Shown in pieces: positions 8,567 to 16,523 of a stretch of 64,000 nt of DNA. Below the pieces are notes generated by a model. That model worked only from the letters and a program-made list of their open reading frames with translations. It made no database searches and was not told where the DNA came from. Source of the stretch: Nocardioides pini (GTDB lineage Bacteria; Actinomycetota; Actinomycetes; Propionibacteriales; Nocardioidaceae); contig NZ_JAPPUX010000002.1 of assembly GCF_026712185.1 (NCBI RefSeq), forward strand, positions 310,001 to 374,000, written 5' to 3'. Positions within the stretch are counted from its first letter, which is position 1, and each line of letters starts with the position of its first letter. The translations under genes were made by a program, and so were the position numbers.

Positions 8567-8952
8567 TGTCCACCGGGCGTGTCCGGGCGCGGAGTTGCCG
8601 TCGGCCGGGAGGTTTGACAGCCTCGTGGGCGCACACAGGTGAGGGGCTCCCGATGGTATGAGCATCAGGAGCCCCTCGATGTGATCGGGAAGGTGACGTC
8701 CGATCCATCGAACCGGTCTCCCGGCCCCCACAGTCCCCGCCACCGGGCCTGCGCGGCGAGCAAGTCGCCGTCTGGAGCTGTTCGTCCGATCCGATCCCCG
8801 ACCCCGCCGGAGCGGTGTCGGTAGGAGAGTTCTACGTCGCCGGCACCGCAGGGTGCAAGGGTTCTGGCGCACAAACCCGTGGTACCACAGGGTTCCCCAC
8901 AGAAGTCGTCCGATGCTCCACAGCGAAGTGGTCACCCTCCACAGCCGGGAGG
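8567..8952. other. 386-bp intergenic region between pxpA and pxpB
   Basis: No convincing gene is visible. Reading in the pxp direction, a 69-codon open frame (8874-8665) shows no family resemblance and ends inside the hairpin. The region holds a 15-bp-arm hairpin at 8641-8677. Four direct CCACAG hexamers lie at 8885, 8897, 8918 and 8939, the last two spaced 21 bp. An inverted copy lies at 8958, inside the 3' end of pxpA. The region is slightly less GC-rich than its flanks. A promoter for pxpBC or an mRNA-processing site are possible roles. Confidence 0.6.
8641..8677. repeat. Long inverted repeat (15-bp arms, 7-nt loop)
   Basis: Arms GAGGGGCTCCCGATG (8641-8655) and CATCAGGAGCCCCTC (8663-8677) pair with a single mismatch around the loop GTATGAG. 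No T-tract follows on either strand. In the pxp transcript it would sit about 75-110 nt upstream of the pxpB start, so it could be a U-less terminator, attenuator or mRNA-stabilising stem. Confidence 0.8.
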
Positions 8953-9672
8953 TCAGGCTGTGGACGACCAGCAGGTGGCCACCACCAGGCCGGCCGCCTC
9001 GAGCGCGCGTCGTACGGCAGCAGCCGTCCGCACGGCGCCCGGGGAGTCGCCGTGGACGCACACCGAGTCGACGACGGCGGCCAGCTCGACGGCCCGCGCC
9101 GCCACCCGGTCGGGGTCCGTCACCAGGGCCCCCGGCTGGTCGCGCGGAATCAGCCGCCCGTCGGCGCCGTAACCACGGTCGGGGAAGCCCTCCAGCCGCG
9201 AGCCCCGACCGCGGTCCTCGGCCAGGGACAGCAGCACCGAGCCGGGCATCCCCATCACCGGCAGCGAGCCCGAGCCGTCGAGCACGGCCCTCGCCTGCTC
9301 CTCGTCGCGCGCCACCCGGTGGTAGAGCGCACCGTGCGGCTTCAGGTAGGCGACCTCGGCCCCCTCGGCGGCGGCGATGGCCGACAGGACGCCGACCTGC
9401 TCGGCCACCTGCTCGCGCAGCGCGTCCTCCGCGACGTCGAGCTCGACCCGGCCGAACCCGGCGCGGTCGGCGTACGACACCTGCGCGCCGAGCGTCACCC
9501 CGCGGCGGACGGCACCGGCGCAGACGGCCCGCATCGTCGCCGGCGTCCCGGCGTGGAAGCCGCAGGCCACGTTGGCGCTCGTGACGACGGCGAGCAGGCC
9601 CTCGTCGTCGGTCACCTCCTCGCCCAGGTCGGCGTTCAGGTCGACCCGTGCGGGGCCGTCGGCGGTGTGCAT
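8953..9672 (-). CDS. pxpA: 5-oxoprolinase subunit A (LamB/YcsF family)
   Basis: 239-aa LamB/YcsF protein, the PxpA subunit of 5-oxoprolinase. Signature segments are the N-terminal VDLNADLGEEVTDDEGLLAV, SANVACGFHAGTPATM (metal-site His), GVTLGAQVSYADRAGFGR, and YLKPHGALYHRVARDEEQA. The C-terminal half has EGFPDRGYGADGRLIPRDQPG and SVCVHGDSPGAV, all conserved in the family. The ATG at 9672 has GACACT 6 nt upstream, consistent with a leaderless start. It is divergent from the sigB-like gene and lies upstream of pxpBC on the same strand. Confidence 0.95.
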   Translation of the reverse strand: MHTADGPARVDLNADLGEEVTDDEGLLAVVTSANVACGFHAGTPATMRAVCAGAVRRGVTLGAQVSYADRAGFGRVELDVAEDALREQVAEQVGVLSAIAAAEGAEVAYLKPHGALYHRVARDEEQARAVLDGSGSLPVMGMPGSVLLSLAEDRGRGSRLEGFPDRGYGADGRLIPRDQPGALVTDPDRVAARAVELAAVVDSVCVHGDSPGAVRTAAAVRRALEAAGLVVATCWSSTA

Positions 9673-9782
9673 GGGGCCAGTGTCCCCGGGGAACCCCCTG
9701 AGAAGTCCCTGAGAGTTGGTCGATGTTGCAACTCCGGTGGGTACTGGCTCGTCAAGGCAGGTGAAGGCACCACATCCGGGGC

Positions 9783-9809
9783 GGGAATCTCGCGGCGGAG
9801 ACAGGCGTT
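9783..9809 (+). promoter_or_regulatory. SigR/SigH-type stress promoter of sigB-like gene
   Basis: GGGAAT at 9783-9788 is separated from GTTG (starting 9807) by 18 nt. This matches the GGAAT-N18-GTT pattern of redox-stress ECF factors such as SigR of Streptomyces and SigH/SigE of mycobacteria. It lies 50 nt before the ATG at 9859, and an AGGAGG precedes that ATG. M. tuberculosis sigB is known to be transcribed by SigH and SigE from such a promoter. Confidence 0.6.
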
Positions 9810-9858
9810 GGAACAGATGTGCGACACCGGGGTGATCGCACGAGAGCAGGAGGACGAG

Positions 9859-10824
9859 ATGAGCACCGCACAGGCAAAGCGCACCACCAGCACCACTCGC
9901 GAGATCGAGGGCCGCGACAGCGTCGGGCTCTACCTCGACGAGATCGCTCGCACCCCGCTCCTCGACGCCGAGACCGAGGTGGAGCTGTCCAAGACCATCG
10001 AGGCCGGCCTGCTGGCCCAGCACCTCCTCGACACCGGTCGCGTCGGCCGCCGCAAGGGCGGTGCCCCGATGAGCGCCAACGAGGCCGAGCTCGAGTGGCT
10101 CGCCGAGCAGGGCCGGCTCGCGGTCGACCGGTTCATCGAGGCGAACCTGCGCCTGGTCGTCTCCATCGCCCGCAAGTACGGCCGCTCGCAGATGCCGATG
10201 CTCGACCTGATCCAGGAGGGCAACACCGGCCTGATCCGCGCGGTCGAGAAGTTCGACTACACCAAGGGCTACAAGTTCTCGACCTACGCCACCTGGTGGG
10301 TGCGGCAGGCCATCACGCGCGGCATCGCGCAGCAGGCCCGCGTCGTGCGGCTGCCCGTGCACGTGGTCGAGGAGCTCAACCAGGTCGGCAGCGCCCGGCG
10401 CACGCTCGAGCGCCAGCTCGGCCGCGACCCGGAGCCCCAGGAGATCGCCACCGAGCTCGGCATGGACGTGGACCGCGTCCTCGACCTGATGAGCTGGGGC
10501 CGCGACCACGTCTCGCTCGACACGCCCGTCGACGAGGACGGCGACACCTCGCTCGGTGACCTGATGGCGCAGGAGACCGCCCCCGGGCCGGACCTCAACT
10601 TCCTCGACGCCGAGGCCCGCCAGCGGCTCGACGACCTCGTCGGGATCCTGGACGAGCGCTCCGCCGACATCGTCCGCGCCCGCTACGGCCTCGCGGACGG
10701 TCGCCAGCACAAGCTCGCCGACATCGGTGCCCGCCACGGCATCTCCGCCGAGCGGGTCCGCCAGCTCGAGCGGGAGGCGCTGCAGAAGCTGCGCCGCGCG
10801 GGCGACCCGGACCTCGCTGCCTGA
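9859..10824 (+). CDS. sigB: Group 2 sigma factor (SigB/HrdB-like)
   Basis: 321-aa primary-like but non-essential-type sigma factor. After a short N-terminus it has region 1.2 (DSVGLYLDEIARTPLLDAET), region 2 ([52 protein letters not shown]), region 3 and a complete region 4 ending ISAERVRQLEREALQKLRR. It lacks the long Ala/Lys-rich N-terminal extension of the SigA at 1-1290. Start ATG 9859 has AGGAGG with 5-nt spacing. Upstream lies a SigR/SigH-type promoter, so it probably relays oxidative or envelope stress. It is convergent with the GH3 gene, with only 4 bp between stops. Confidence 0.94.
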   Translation: MSTAQAKRTTSTTREIEGRDSVGLYLDEIARTPLLDAETEVELSKTIEAGLLAQHLLDTGRVGRRKGGAPMSANEAELEWLAEQGRLAVDRFIEANLRLVVSIARKYGRSQMPMLDLIQEGNTGLIRAVEKFDYTKGYKFSTYATWWVRQAITRGIAQQARVVRLPVHVVEELNQVGSARRTLERQLGRDPEPQEIATELGMDVDRVLDLMSWGRDHVSLDTPVDEDGDTSLGDLMAQETAPGPDLNFLDAEARQRLDDLVGILDERSADIVRARYGLADGRQHKLADIGARHGISAERVRQLEREALQKLRRAGDPDLAA

Positions 10825-10828
10825 CGCA

Positions 10829-12151
10829 CTAGTACGCCGCGGACTCCAGGTCCGCGCTCGCGGCCCGTGCCCGCTCGACCACGTCGGCGGGGACGGGCCG
10901 TTCGCGTGCCACCCGCGCCTGCCACAGCTGGACGGCCACCACGCGGGCGGCGGCCTCCTCGACCCGCGCCCGCGAGACCAGGCCGGAGTCGATCGCGTCG
11001 GTGACGATCTGGTGCGTGGTCGCGGTGTCGACCGGCATGAGCAGCAGGTCGGCGCCGGCCTGCAGGGCCTGCAGCGCCGGGGTCGGTCGACCGCCGACGG
11101 CGCCCATGCCGAGCGAGTCGGTGATGGTCACACCCTCGAACCCGAGGTCGTCGCGCAGCAGGTCGTAGACCTCGGGCGCCATGCTGGCGGGAACGCCCGG
11201 CGCGACCTCGGTCAGGTCGAGGTGGCTCAGCATCACCGCGGGCGCGTGCTGACGGATGGCGGACTCGAAGGGCGGCAGGTCGTGGGCCTCGAGCTCGGCG
11301 AGCGTCGAGTCGAGCACGGGCAGCGTGTCGTGGCTGTCGCTGGTCGCGCCGCCGTGGCCCGGGAAGTGCTTGACGGTCGACACGACGCCCGCGTCGTCGT
11401 AGCCCTTGATCGCGGCACCCACCGCCTGGGACGCCAGCCGGGGGTCCTGGGACGGCGACCGCGCGCCGATGGTCGGGTCGGCGGCGCCGATGGTGACGTC
11501 GGCGACCGGCGCGAAGACCCAGGTGAAGCCGAGGTCGCGCAGCTCGAGGCCCGTCGCGAGGGCCGCCGCGCGGGTCACCCGACGGCCGAGGCGGGCGTCC
11601 GCCGCGATCGCGAGCCCCGCCGACTGGAAGTGCGGGAAGTCGGTGGCGATGCCGCGCAGGTGCGAGACGTAGCCGCCCTCCTGGTCGACCCCGATGACCG
11701 GCGGGTGGTCGCGCCCGTCCGCCCGGGCGGCGCGGGCGATCGCCGACGTCATGGCCAGCACCTGGTCGTGGTCGAGCACGTTGGCCCCGGTGACGGAGAC
11801 GCCGGCCAGGTGCAGGTCGCGCACCATGCGGGCCGGCTCCTGCGGGTCGGTGCCGTGGAAGCGCCCGACGATGACGCCCCCGGCGAGCTGCTCGGAGCTC
11901 CAGGTGGCGACCAGCTCCTGCGCCTGCGCGAGCTCGCCGGCCGTCGGTCCCCACGTGGTCGGGGCATCCGGGTCCTCGGTCGCCTCGGCGTCGGGCGACG
12001 CGGGGTCGGTGGTCCCCGTCGGCGACGCGGAGGATGACGGCGCCCTCGTGGCGGGCTCGGCGTCGTCGGGGGTCTGCCCGAGTCCGGCACACCCGCTGAC
12101 GAGCAGGACGCCCGTCGCGATCACGGCCAGGCGGGGTCGGATCGAGAGCAC
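10829..12151 (-). CDS. Glycoside hydrolase family 3 lipoprotein (NagZ-like beta-N-acetylhexosaminidase)
   Basis: 440-aa exported GH3 enzyme. A signal peptide ends in the lipobox LLVSGC with Cys21 as lipid anchor. A Ser/Thr/Pro/Asp-rich spacer (about residues 25-65) follows, then the TIM-barrel domain. GH3/NagZ motifs are VIGVDQEGGYVSHLRG, STVKHFPGHGGATSDSHDTLP and ITDSLGMGAVGG, where the Asp is the expected nucleophile. NagZ-type enzymes remove N-acetylglucosamine from muropeptides. As a surface lipoprotein it could act in wall turnover. The GTG at 12151 has TAACCT 7 nt upstream. It is a single-gene unit convergent with sigB, and coaE lies upstream. Confidence 0.92.
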   Translation of the reverse strand: MLSIRPRLAVIATGVLLVSGCAGLGQTPDDAEPATRAPSSSASPTGTTDPASPDAEATEDPDAPTTWGPTAGELAQAQELVATWSSEQLAGGVIVGRFHGTDPQEPARMVRDLHLAGVSVTGANVLDHDQVLAMTSAIARAARADGRDHPPVIGVDQEGGYVSHLRGIATDFPHFQSAGLAIAADARLGRRVTRAAALATGLELRDLGFTWVFAPVADVTIGAADPTIGARSPSQDPRLASQAVGAAIKGYDDAGVVSTVKHFPGHGGATSDSHDTLPVLDSTLAELEAHDLPPFESAIRQHAPAVMLSHLDLTEVAPGVPASMAPEVYDLLRDDLGFEGVTITDSLGMGAVGGRPTPALQALQAGADLLLMPVDTATTHQIVTDAIDSGLVSRARVEEAAARVVAVQLWQARVARERPVPADVVERARAASADLESAAY

Positions 12152-12158
12152 GCCCGGG

Positions 12159-12164
12159 AGGTTA
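12159..12164 (-). promoter_or_regulatory. -10 hexamer TAACCT, leaderless start
   Basis: Reads TAACCT on the minus strand, 7 nt before the GTG at 12151, with no Shine-Dalgarno in between. Confidence 0.5.
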
Positions 12165-12192
12165 CCCGCCCGACCCCTGCGACCCGGAAACG

Positions 12193-12789
12193 TCAGGCCC
12201 GCCGCGCGAGCTCGGCGTGGATCGCCTCGACCTGCCGGCGGAGGTCGGCCAGGGACCCGGTGTTGTCGATGACGTGGGTGGCGATCGCGAGCCGCTCCTC
12301 ACGGCTCGCCTGCGCACCGATGCGGGACTCGGCGTCGGCCCGGGTCCAGCCCCGGTCCTCGACCATCCGCTGCACCTGGAGCTCGGTGGGCGCGTCGACC
12401 ACCACGACCGCGTCGAACGACCCGGCCCTCCCGACCTCGGCCAGCAGCGGGATGTCGTGCACGACGACGGCGTGCTCGGGCGCCGCCGCCTCGAGCTCGG
12501 CGCTGCGCCGGTGGACGAGCGGGTGGACGATCGCCTCGAGCCGCCTGCGCGCGTCCGGGTCCGCGAAGACGAGGGCGCCCATCGCGGCGCGGTCGAGGTC
12601 GCCGTCGGGCGTGAGGAGGTCCGGCCCGAACTCCTCGACCACCGCCGCGAGACCGGGCGTCCCCCGTTCCACGACCTCACGAGCGATCCGGTCCGCGTCG
12701 ATCACGACGGCCCCGAGGTCGGCGAGGATCGCCGACACCGTGCTCTTGCCCGAGGCGATGCCGCCGGTCAGGCCGACACGAACGGTCAC
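12193..12789 (-). CDS. coaE: Dephospho-CoA kinase
   Basis: 198-aa kinase that catalyses the last step of coenzyme A synthesis, phosphorylating the 3'-OH of dephospho-CoA. The P-loop GLTGGIASGKSTV is at residues 6-18, followed by VVIDADRIAREVV and the acceptor-binding and lid segments LEAIVHPLVHRR and VVHDIPLLAEVG. The length is typical for stand-alone bacterial CoaE and lacks the C-terminal GrpB extension seen in mycobacteria. GTG at 12789 overlaps the MarR stop by 4 bp (GTGA), so it is translationally coupled to the regulator. CoaE usually sits next to rpsA in actinobacteria; here rpsA is 17 kb away. Confidence 0.96.
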   Translation of the reverse strand: MTVRVGLTGGIASGKSTVSAILADLGAVVIDADRIAREVVERGTPGLAAVVEEFGPDLLTPDGDLDRAAMGALVFADPDARRRLEAIVHPLVHRRSAELEAAAPEHAVVVHDIPLLAEVGRAGSFDAVVVVDAPTELQVQRMVEDRGWTRADAESRIGAQASREERLAIATHVIDNTGSLADLRRQVEAIHAELARRA

Positions 12790-13217
12790 AGGTCCTCCCC
12801 CACGACGACGGCCAGGATCTCGTGGAGCGTACGACGCTGGGTGGGCGTGAGCACGTCGAGGACCCGTTGCGACGCCTCGCGGCGTACGTCGTCGATCCGG
12901 ACCACCAGGCGCCGGCCGTCCTCGGTGGGGACCAGGCGGGTAGCGCGGCGGTCGGTCGGGTCGGGCTCGCGACGGACCCAGCCCCGCTCCTCGAGCGCGT
13001 CGACGACCTCCGTCGCCGACCGGGGTGCGATGCGCAGCGCCTCGGCGAGGTCCGAGGGCCGCATCGCGTCGGCCCCGGCCAGCACCCGCAGCGCGCGCGC
13101 CTGTCCCGGGGTCACGTCCCAGTCGGCGAGCGCCTCCACGTGCGCCCGCCGCACCCGCCGGGCCAGCGCCATCACCAGGTCGCCCGTCGCCGGGTCGAGC
13201 TCCTCGTCGCGCGTCAC
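12786..13217 (-). CDS. MarR-family transcriptional regulator
   Basis: 143-aa winged-helix repressor. The recognition-helix region is DAMRPSDLAEALRIAPRSATEVVDALEERG (about residues 50-78) and the wing contains REPDPTDRRATRLVPTEDG, both diagnostic of MarR proteins. It is divergent from the ABC exporter at 13301. The 83-bp interval contains a perfect 15-bp palindrome, so it probably represses the exporter and itself. Its 3' end overlaps coaE. A ligand, perhaps an exporter substrate, is inferred only by analogy. Confidence 0.92.
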   Translation of the reverse strand: MTRDEELDPATGDLVMALARRVRRAHVEALADWDVTPGQARALRVLAGADAMRPSDLAEALRIAPRSATEVVDALEERGWVRREPDPTDRRATRLVPTEDGRRLVVRIDDVRREASQRVLDVLTPTQRRTLHEILAVVVGEDL

Positions 13218-13255
13218 GGGAATACCTCCGTCCCAGCTTCGGTTGTGCCCTCATA

Positions 13256-13270
13256 GTGAGGTTACCTCAC
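13256..13270. promoter_or_regulatory. Palindromic operator between marR and ABC exporter
   Basis: GTGAGGTTACCTCAC has 7-bp perfect arms around a central T. It lies 31 bp before the exporter ATG and 39 bp before the MarR start, where a repressor would block both promoters. The length and symmetry suit a MarR dimer. Confidence 0.7.
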
Positions 13271-13300
13271 CACCTCGACACCCCGGAAGGAGCTGGTCGG

Positions 13301-15148
13301 ATGGCTGACCACGCCGACACCCGCCCCCACGCTGACACCGCCGGCCGCCGTCGCGGCGGCCGGCCCGACCCCGCCGACCTTCGGCAGCTCGCCGACTCCC
13401 CCGTGTCGCTGCGACGCATCGCCCGGCTCTTCACCCCGCACCGCGCCACGCTGGCCGTGGTCGTGGCCCTCATCGTGCTGAGCTCCCTCGTCGGGCTCGC
13501 CCAGCCGTTCCTCGTCCGGCACGTCATCGACGAGGCGCTCCCCCGCCAGGACGTCGGCCTGCTGCTGCTCCTGGTCGGCGCCATGCTCGGCGTCGCGGTC
13601 GCCACCGCCGTCATCGGCGTCGTGCAGACCTGGCTGTCCACCGCAGTGGGCCAGCGCGTCATGCACCGCCTGCGCAGCGACCTGTTCGCCCACCTGCAGC
13701 GCCAGTCCCTCGACTTCTTCACGCGCACCCGCGGCGGCGAGGTGCAGTCGCGCCTGGTCAACGACATCGGCAGCATGCAGGGCGTCGTGACCCAGACCGC
13801 GACCTCGATCGCCGCCAACGTCACCGTGGTGGTCGGCACCGCCGTGGCCATGGTCGCCCTCAGCTGGCGCCTGGCGCTGATCTCGCTGGTGGTGCTGCCG
13901 CCGGCGGTCCTGCTCACCCGCCAGGTCGCCCGCATGCGGCACCGCATCACGGGCGAGCGGCAGCGCCGGCTCGCCGACCTGCACGTCCAGATCGAGGAGG
14001 GGCTCTCGGTCAGCGGTGTGCTGCTCAGCAAGACGCTCGGCGCGTCGCCCCGCCTGACCGCGAGGTTCGAGGAGACGTCCTCCGACCTCGTCGGTCTCGA
14101 GATCCGCTCCCGCCTCGCCGGGCGGTGGCGGATGGCGACGATGAACGTCGTCTTCGCCGCCGTCCCCGCCGCGATCTACCTCGCCGCCGGCTTCCCGGCC
14201 ACGTCGGGCGGGATGACGATCGGCACGCTGGTCGCCTTCATCGCCCTGCAGGGGACCCTGTTCCGGCCGCTGATGGGGCTGCTCAACGTCGGCGTGGACC
14301 TCACCGCGTCGCTGGCCCTGTTCAGCCGCATCTTCGAGTACGCCGACCTCGCGGTCGACCTCACCGAGCCCGCGGAACCGGTCCGGCTCGACCGTGACCG
14401 CGTGCGGGGCGAGGTGCGGCTCGAGGGCGTCGGCTTCTCGTACGACAGCGACCGGCCCGTCCTGGCCGACGTCGACCTCGTGGTCCCCGCCGGCAGCACG
14501 CTCGCGCTGGTCGGCGAGACCGGCAGCGGCAAGTCGACGCTCGCCTCGCTCGTGCCGCGGCTGCACGACGTGACCGCCGGACGGGTCCTCGTCGACGGGG
14601 TGGACGTGCGCGACCTGGCCGCCACCGACCTCGCCGACGCCGTCGGCGTCGTCACCCAGGAGACGTACCTGATGCACGCGAGCGTGCGCGACAACCTGCG
14701 TCACGCGCGACCGGAGGCGAGCGACGCGGAGATCGAGCAGGCCTGCCGCACCGCACGCATCCACGACGTCGTCGCCGCGCTGCCCGAGGGCTACGACACC
14801 GTCGTGGGCTCGCGCGGACACCGGTTCTCCGGGGGCGAGCAGCAGCGGCTGGCGATCGCCCGCACCCTGCTGCGCGACCCGGCCGTGCTCGTCCTGGACG
14901 AGGCGACCAGCGCGCTCGACAACGAGACCGAGCGGGCCATCCTCGCCACGCTCGACGAGGTGACGCGCAGCCGTACGACGATCACGATCGCGCACCGGCT
15001 GTCCACCGTCCGCGACGCCGACCAGATCGCCGTGCTCCACGCCGGACGCGTCGTCGAGCTGGGCACCCACGAGGAGCTGCTCCTCCTCGGGGGCCGCTAC
15101 GCCGACCTGGTGCGGGGCGGGCTCGGCGTGGAGCGCGCGGCCGCGTGA
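13301..15148 (+). CDS. ABC exporter, fused permease and ATPase
   Basis: 615-aa half-transporter of the multidrug/lipid exporter type, expected to homodimerise in the membrane. Six transmembrane helices occupy about residues 45-330. The nucleotide-binding domain has Walker A GETGSGKST, Q-loop VVTQETYLM, signature FSGGEQQRLAIARTLL, Walker B VLVLDEAT and H-loop TITIAHRLST. All catalytic residues are intact. ATG 13301 has GGAAGGAG 9 nt upstream. Divergence from a MarR repressor over a palindrome suggests inducible efflux. The substrate is unknown. The stop is 7 bp from that of the convergent aminotransferase. Confidence 0.94.
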   Translation: MADHADTRPHADTAGRRRGGRPDPADLRQLADSPVSLRRIARLFTPHRATLAVVVALIVLSSLVGLAQPFLVRHVIDEALPRQDVGLLLLLVGAMLGVAVATAVIGVVQTWLSTAVGQRVMHRLRSDLFAHLQRQSLDFFTRTRGGEVQSRLVNDIGSMQGVVTQTATSIAANVTVVVGTAVAMVALSWRLALISLVVLPPAVLLTRQVARMRHRITGERQRRLADLHVQIEEGLSVSGVLLSKTLGASPRLTARFEETSSDLVGLEIRSRLAGRWRMATMNVVFAAVPAAIYLAAGFPATSGGMTIGTLVAFIALQGTLFRPLMGLLNVGVDLTASLALFSRIFEYADLAVDLTEPAEPVRLDRDRVRGEVRLEGVGFSYDSDRPVLADVDLVVPAGSTLALVGETGSGKSTLASLVPRLHDVTAGRVLVDGVDVRDLAATDLADAVGVVTQETYLMHASVRDNLRHARPEASDAEIEQACRTARIHDVVAALPEGYDTVVGSRGHRFSGGEQQRLAIARTLLRDPAVLVLDEATSALDNETERAILATLDEVTRSRTTITIAHRLSTVRDADQIAVLHAGRVVELGTHEELLLLGGRYADLVRGGLGVERAAA

Positions 15149-15155
15149 CCCGCCG

Positions 15156-16436
15156 TCAGGCGGCGGCCGCCTTCTCGGCGGCGGCGAGGAGCACGCAGGT
15201 CGCCACGCCCTCCATCGCCGCCGTCACCTCCGCGAGGGGCGGCATCGTCGGCGCGAGGCGGATGTTGGTGTCGTCCGGGTCCTGCTTGTAGGGGAACGAC
15301 GACCCGGCCGGGGTCAGCGCGATGCCCGCCTCCTTGGCGAGGGCCACGACCCGGCTGGCCGTGCCGGGCACGACGTCGAGGTTCACGAAGTAGCCGCCGG
15401 TCGGGGTGTTCCACGTCGCGACGCCGCGACCACCGAGCCGCTCGGTCAGCACGCGGTCGACCTCGGCGAACTTGGGCGCGATGATCTCGCGGTGCTTGGC
15501 CATGTGGTCGCGCACGCCCTGCGGCGAGCCGAAGAACTCGGCGTGGCGCAGGTGGTTGACCTTGTCGGGGCCGATCGAGCCGTTGCCGAGGTGCCCGAGG
15601 TACCAGCCGACGTTGCCGCTCGAGGCCGCGAGGAAGGCGACACCCGCGCCGGCGTAGCTGATCTTCGAGGTCGAGGCGAACATGATCGGCCGGTCCGGGT
15701 GCCCGGCGGCCGAGGCCAGGGTGAGGATGTCGGCGCTCTTGGCCTCCTCCTCGGTGAGGTGGTGCAGCGCGTAGGCGTTGTCCCAGAAGATCTTGAAGTC
15801 GGGTGCCGCGGTCGGCATCGCGGCCAGCCGGGCGGCGACGTCCTGGCTGCAGATCGCGCCCGTCGGGTTGGCGTACGTCGGCACGATCCACATGCCCTTG
15901 ACGCTCGGGTCGTCGGCGACCAGGGCCGCGACCGCGTCGACGTCGGGGCCGTCGTCGTTCATCGAGACCGTGACCATCTCGATGCCGAGGCTCTCGAGGA
16001 GGGTGAAGTGGCGGTCGTAGCCCGGGACCGGGCACACGAAGCGGACCTTCTCCTCGCGGCTCCACGGCCGCTCGGAGTCGACGGCGCCGAAGAGCATCAT
16101 CCAGACGAGGCAGTCGCGCATCATGGACAGGCTGGAGTTGCCGCCGGCGACCACCTGGTCGGGCTCGACCCAGAGCAGCTCGGCGAACATCTCCCGCAGC
16201 TCGCGCAGGCCCTCGAGCCCTCCGTAGTTGCGGACGTCGACACCGCTGGCGTCCTTGGTCGACGTCGGGAGGCGCAGCAGGTCGTCGGCCAGGTCGAGCT
16301 GCTGGGCCGACGGCTTGCCCCGCGTGAGGTCGAGCCTGAGTCCCTGGGACTTCAGCTGCTCGTAGGCAGCCCGCTGCTCGTCGAGCAGCGCGGCGAGGTC
16401 GTCGGCGGACAGGTCGGCCAGCGCAGTCGCGTTCAC
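15156..16436 (-). CDS. PLP-dependent aspartate aminotransferase, class Ic (AspT-like)
   Basis: 426-aa fold-type I aminotransferase. It resembles the actinobacterial AspT subgroup (class Ic, MocR-like aminotransferase domain). Supporting segments are LDLTRGKPSAQQLDLA near the N-terminus, PVPGYDRHFTLLESLGIEM, WIVPTYANPTGAICS, and FASTSKISYAGAGVAFLA with the PLP-binding Lys. The C-terminus has NIRLAPTMPPLAEV with the substrate-carboxylate Arg. It interconverts aspartate and oxaloacetate with glutamate and 2-oxoglutarate; specificity is inferred. The GTG start lies 6 nt after TAGGCT. It stands alone between the exporter and glxA. Confidence 0.9.
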   Translation of the reverse strand: MNATALADLSADDLAALLDEQRAAYEQLKSQGLRLDLTRGKPSAQQLDLADDLLRLPTSTKDASGVDVRNYGGLEGLRELREMFAELLWVEPDQVVAGGNSSLSMMRDCLVWMMLFGAVDSERPWSREEKVRFVCPVPGYDRHFTLLESLGIEMVTVSMNDDGPDVDAVAALVADDPSVKGMWIVPTYANPTGAICSQDVAARLAAMPTAAPDFKIFWDNAYALHHLTEEEAKSADILTLASAAGHPDRPIMFASTSKISYAGAGVAFLAASSGNVGWYLGHLGNGSIGPDKVNHLRHAEFFGSPQGVRDHMAKHREIIAPKFAEVDRVLTERLGGRGVATWNTPTGGYFVNLDVVPGTASRVVALAKEAGIALTPAGSSFPYKQDPDDTNIRLAPTMPPLAEVTAAMEGVATCVLLAAAEKAAAA

Positions 16437-16442
16437 GGTCCC

Positions 16443-16448
16443 AGCCTA
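16443..16448 (-). promoter_or_regulatory. -10 hexamer TAGGCT, leaderless start
   Basis: TAGGCT on the minus strand, 6 nt upstream of the GTG at 16436, without a Shine-Dalgarno. Confidence 0.5.
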
Positions 16449-16523
16449 GAGGTGCCTCGACCGCGCCGCGGTCGCCGTTCTGCCCGTGGTACGACGCCTG
16501 CCGGCGCGGGGCCCGCGTCGACC

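Noticed and set aside
8885..8963. CCACAG cluster as a replication origin (DnaA boxes)
   Set aside because: Most copies differ from TTGTCCACA at two or more bases. There is no AT-rich unwinding region and no dnaA, dnaN or rpmH gene nearby.
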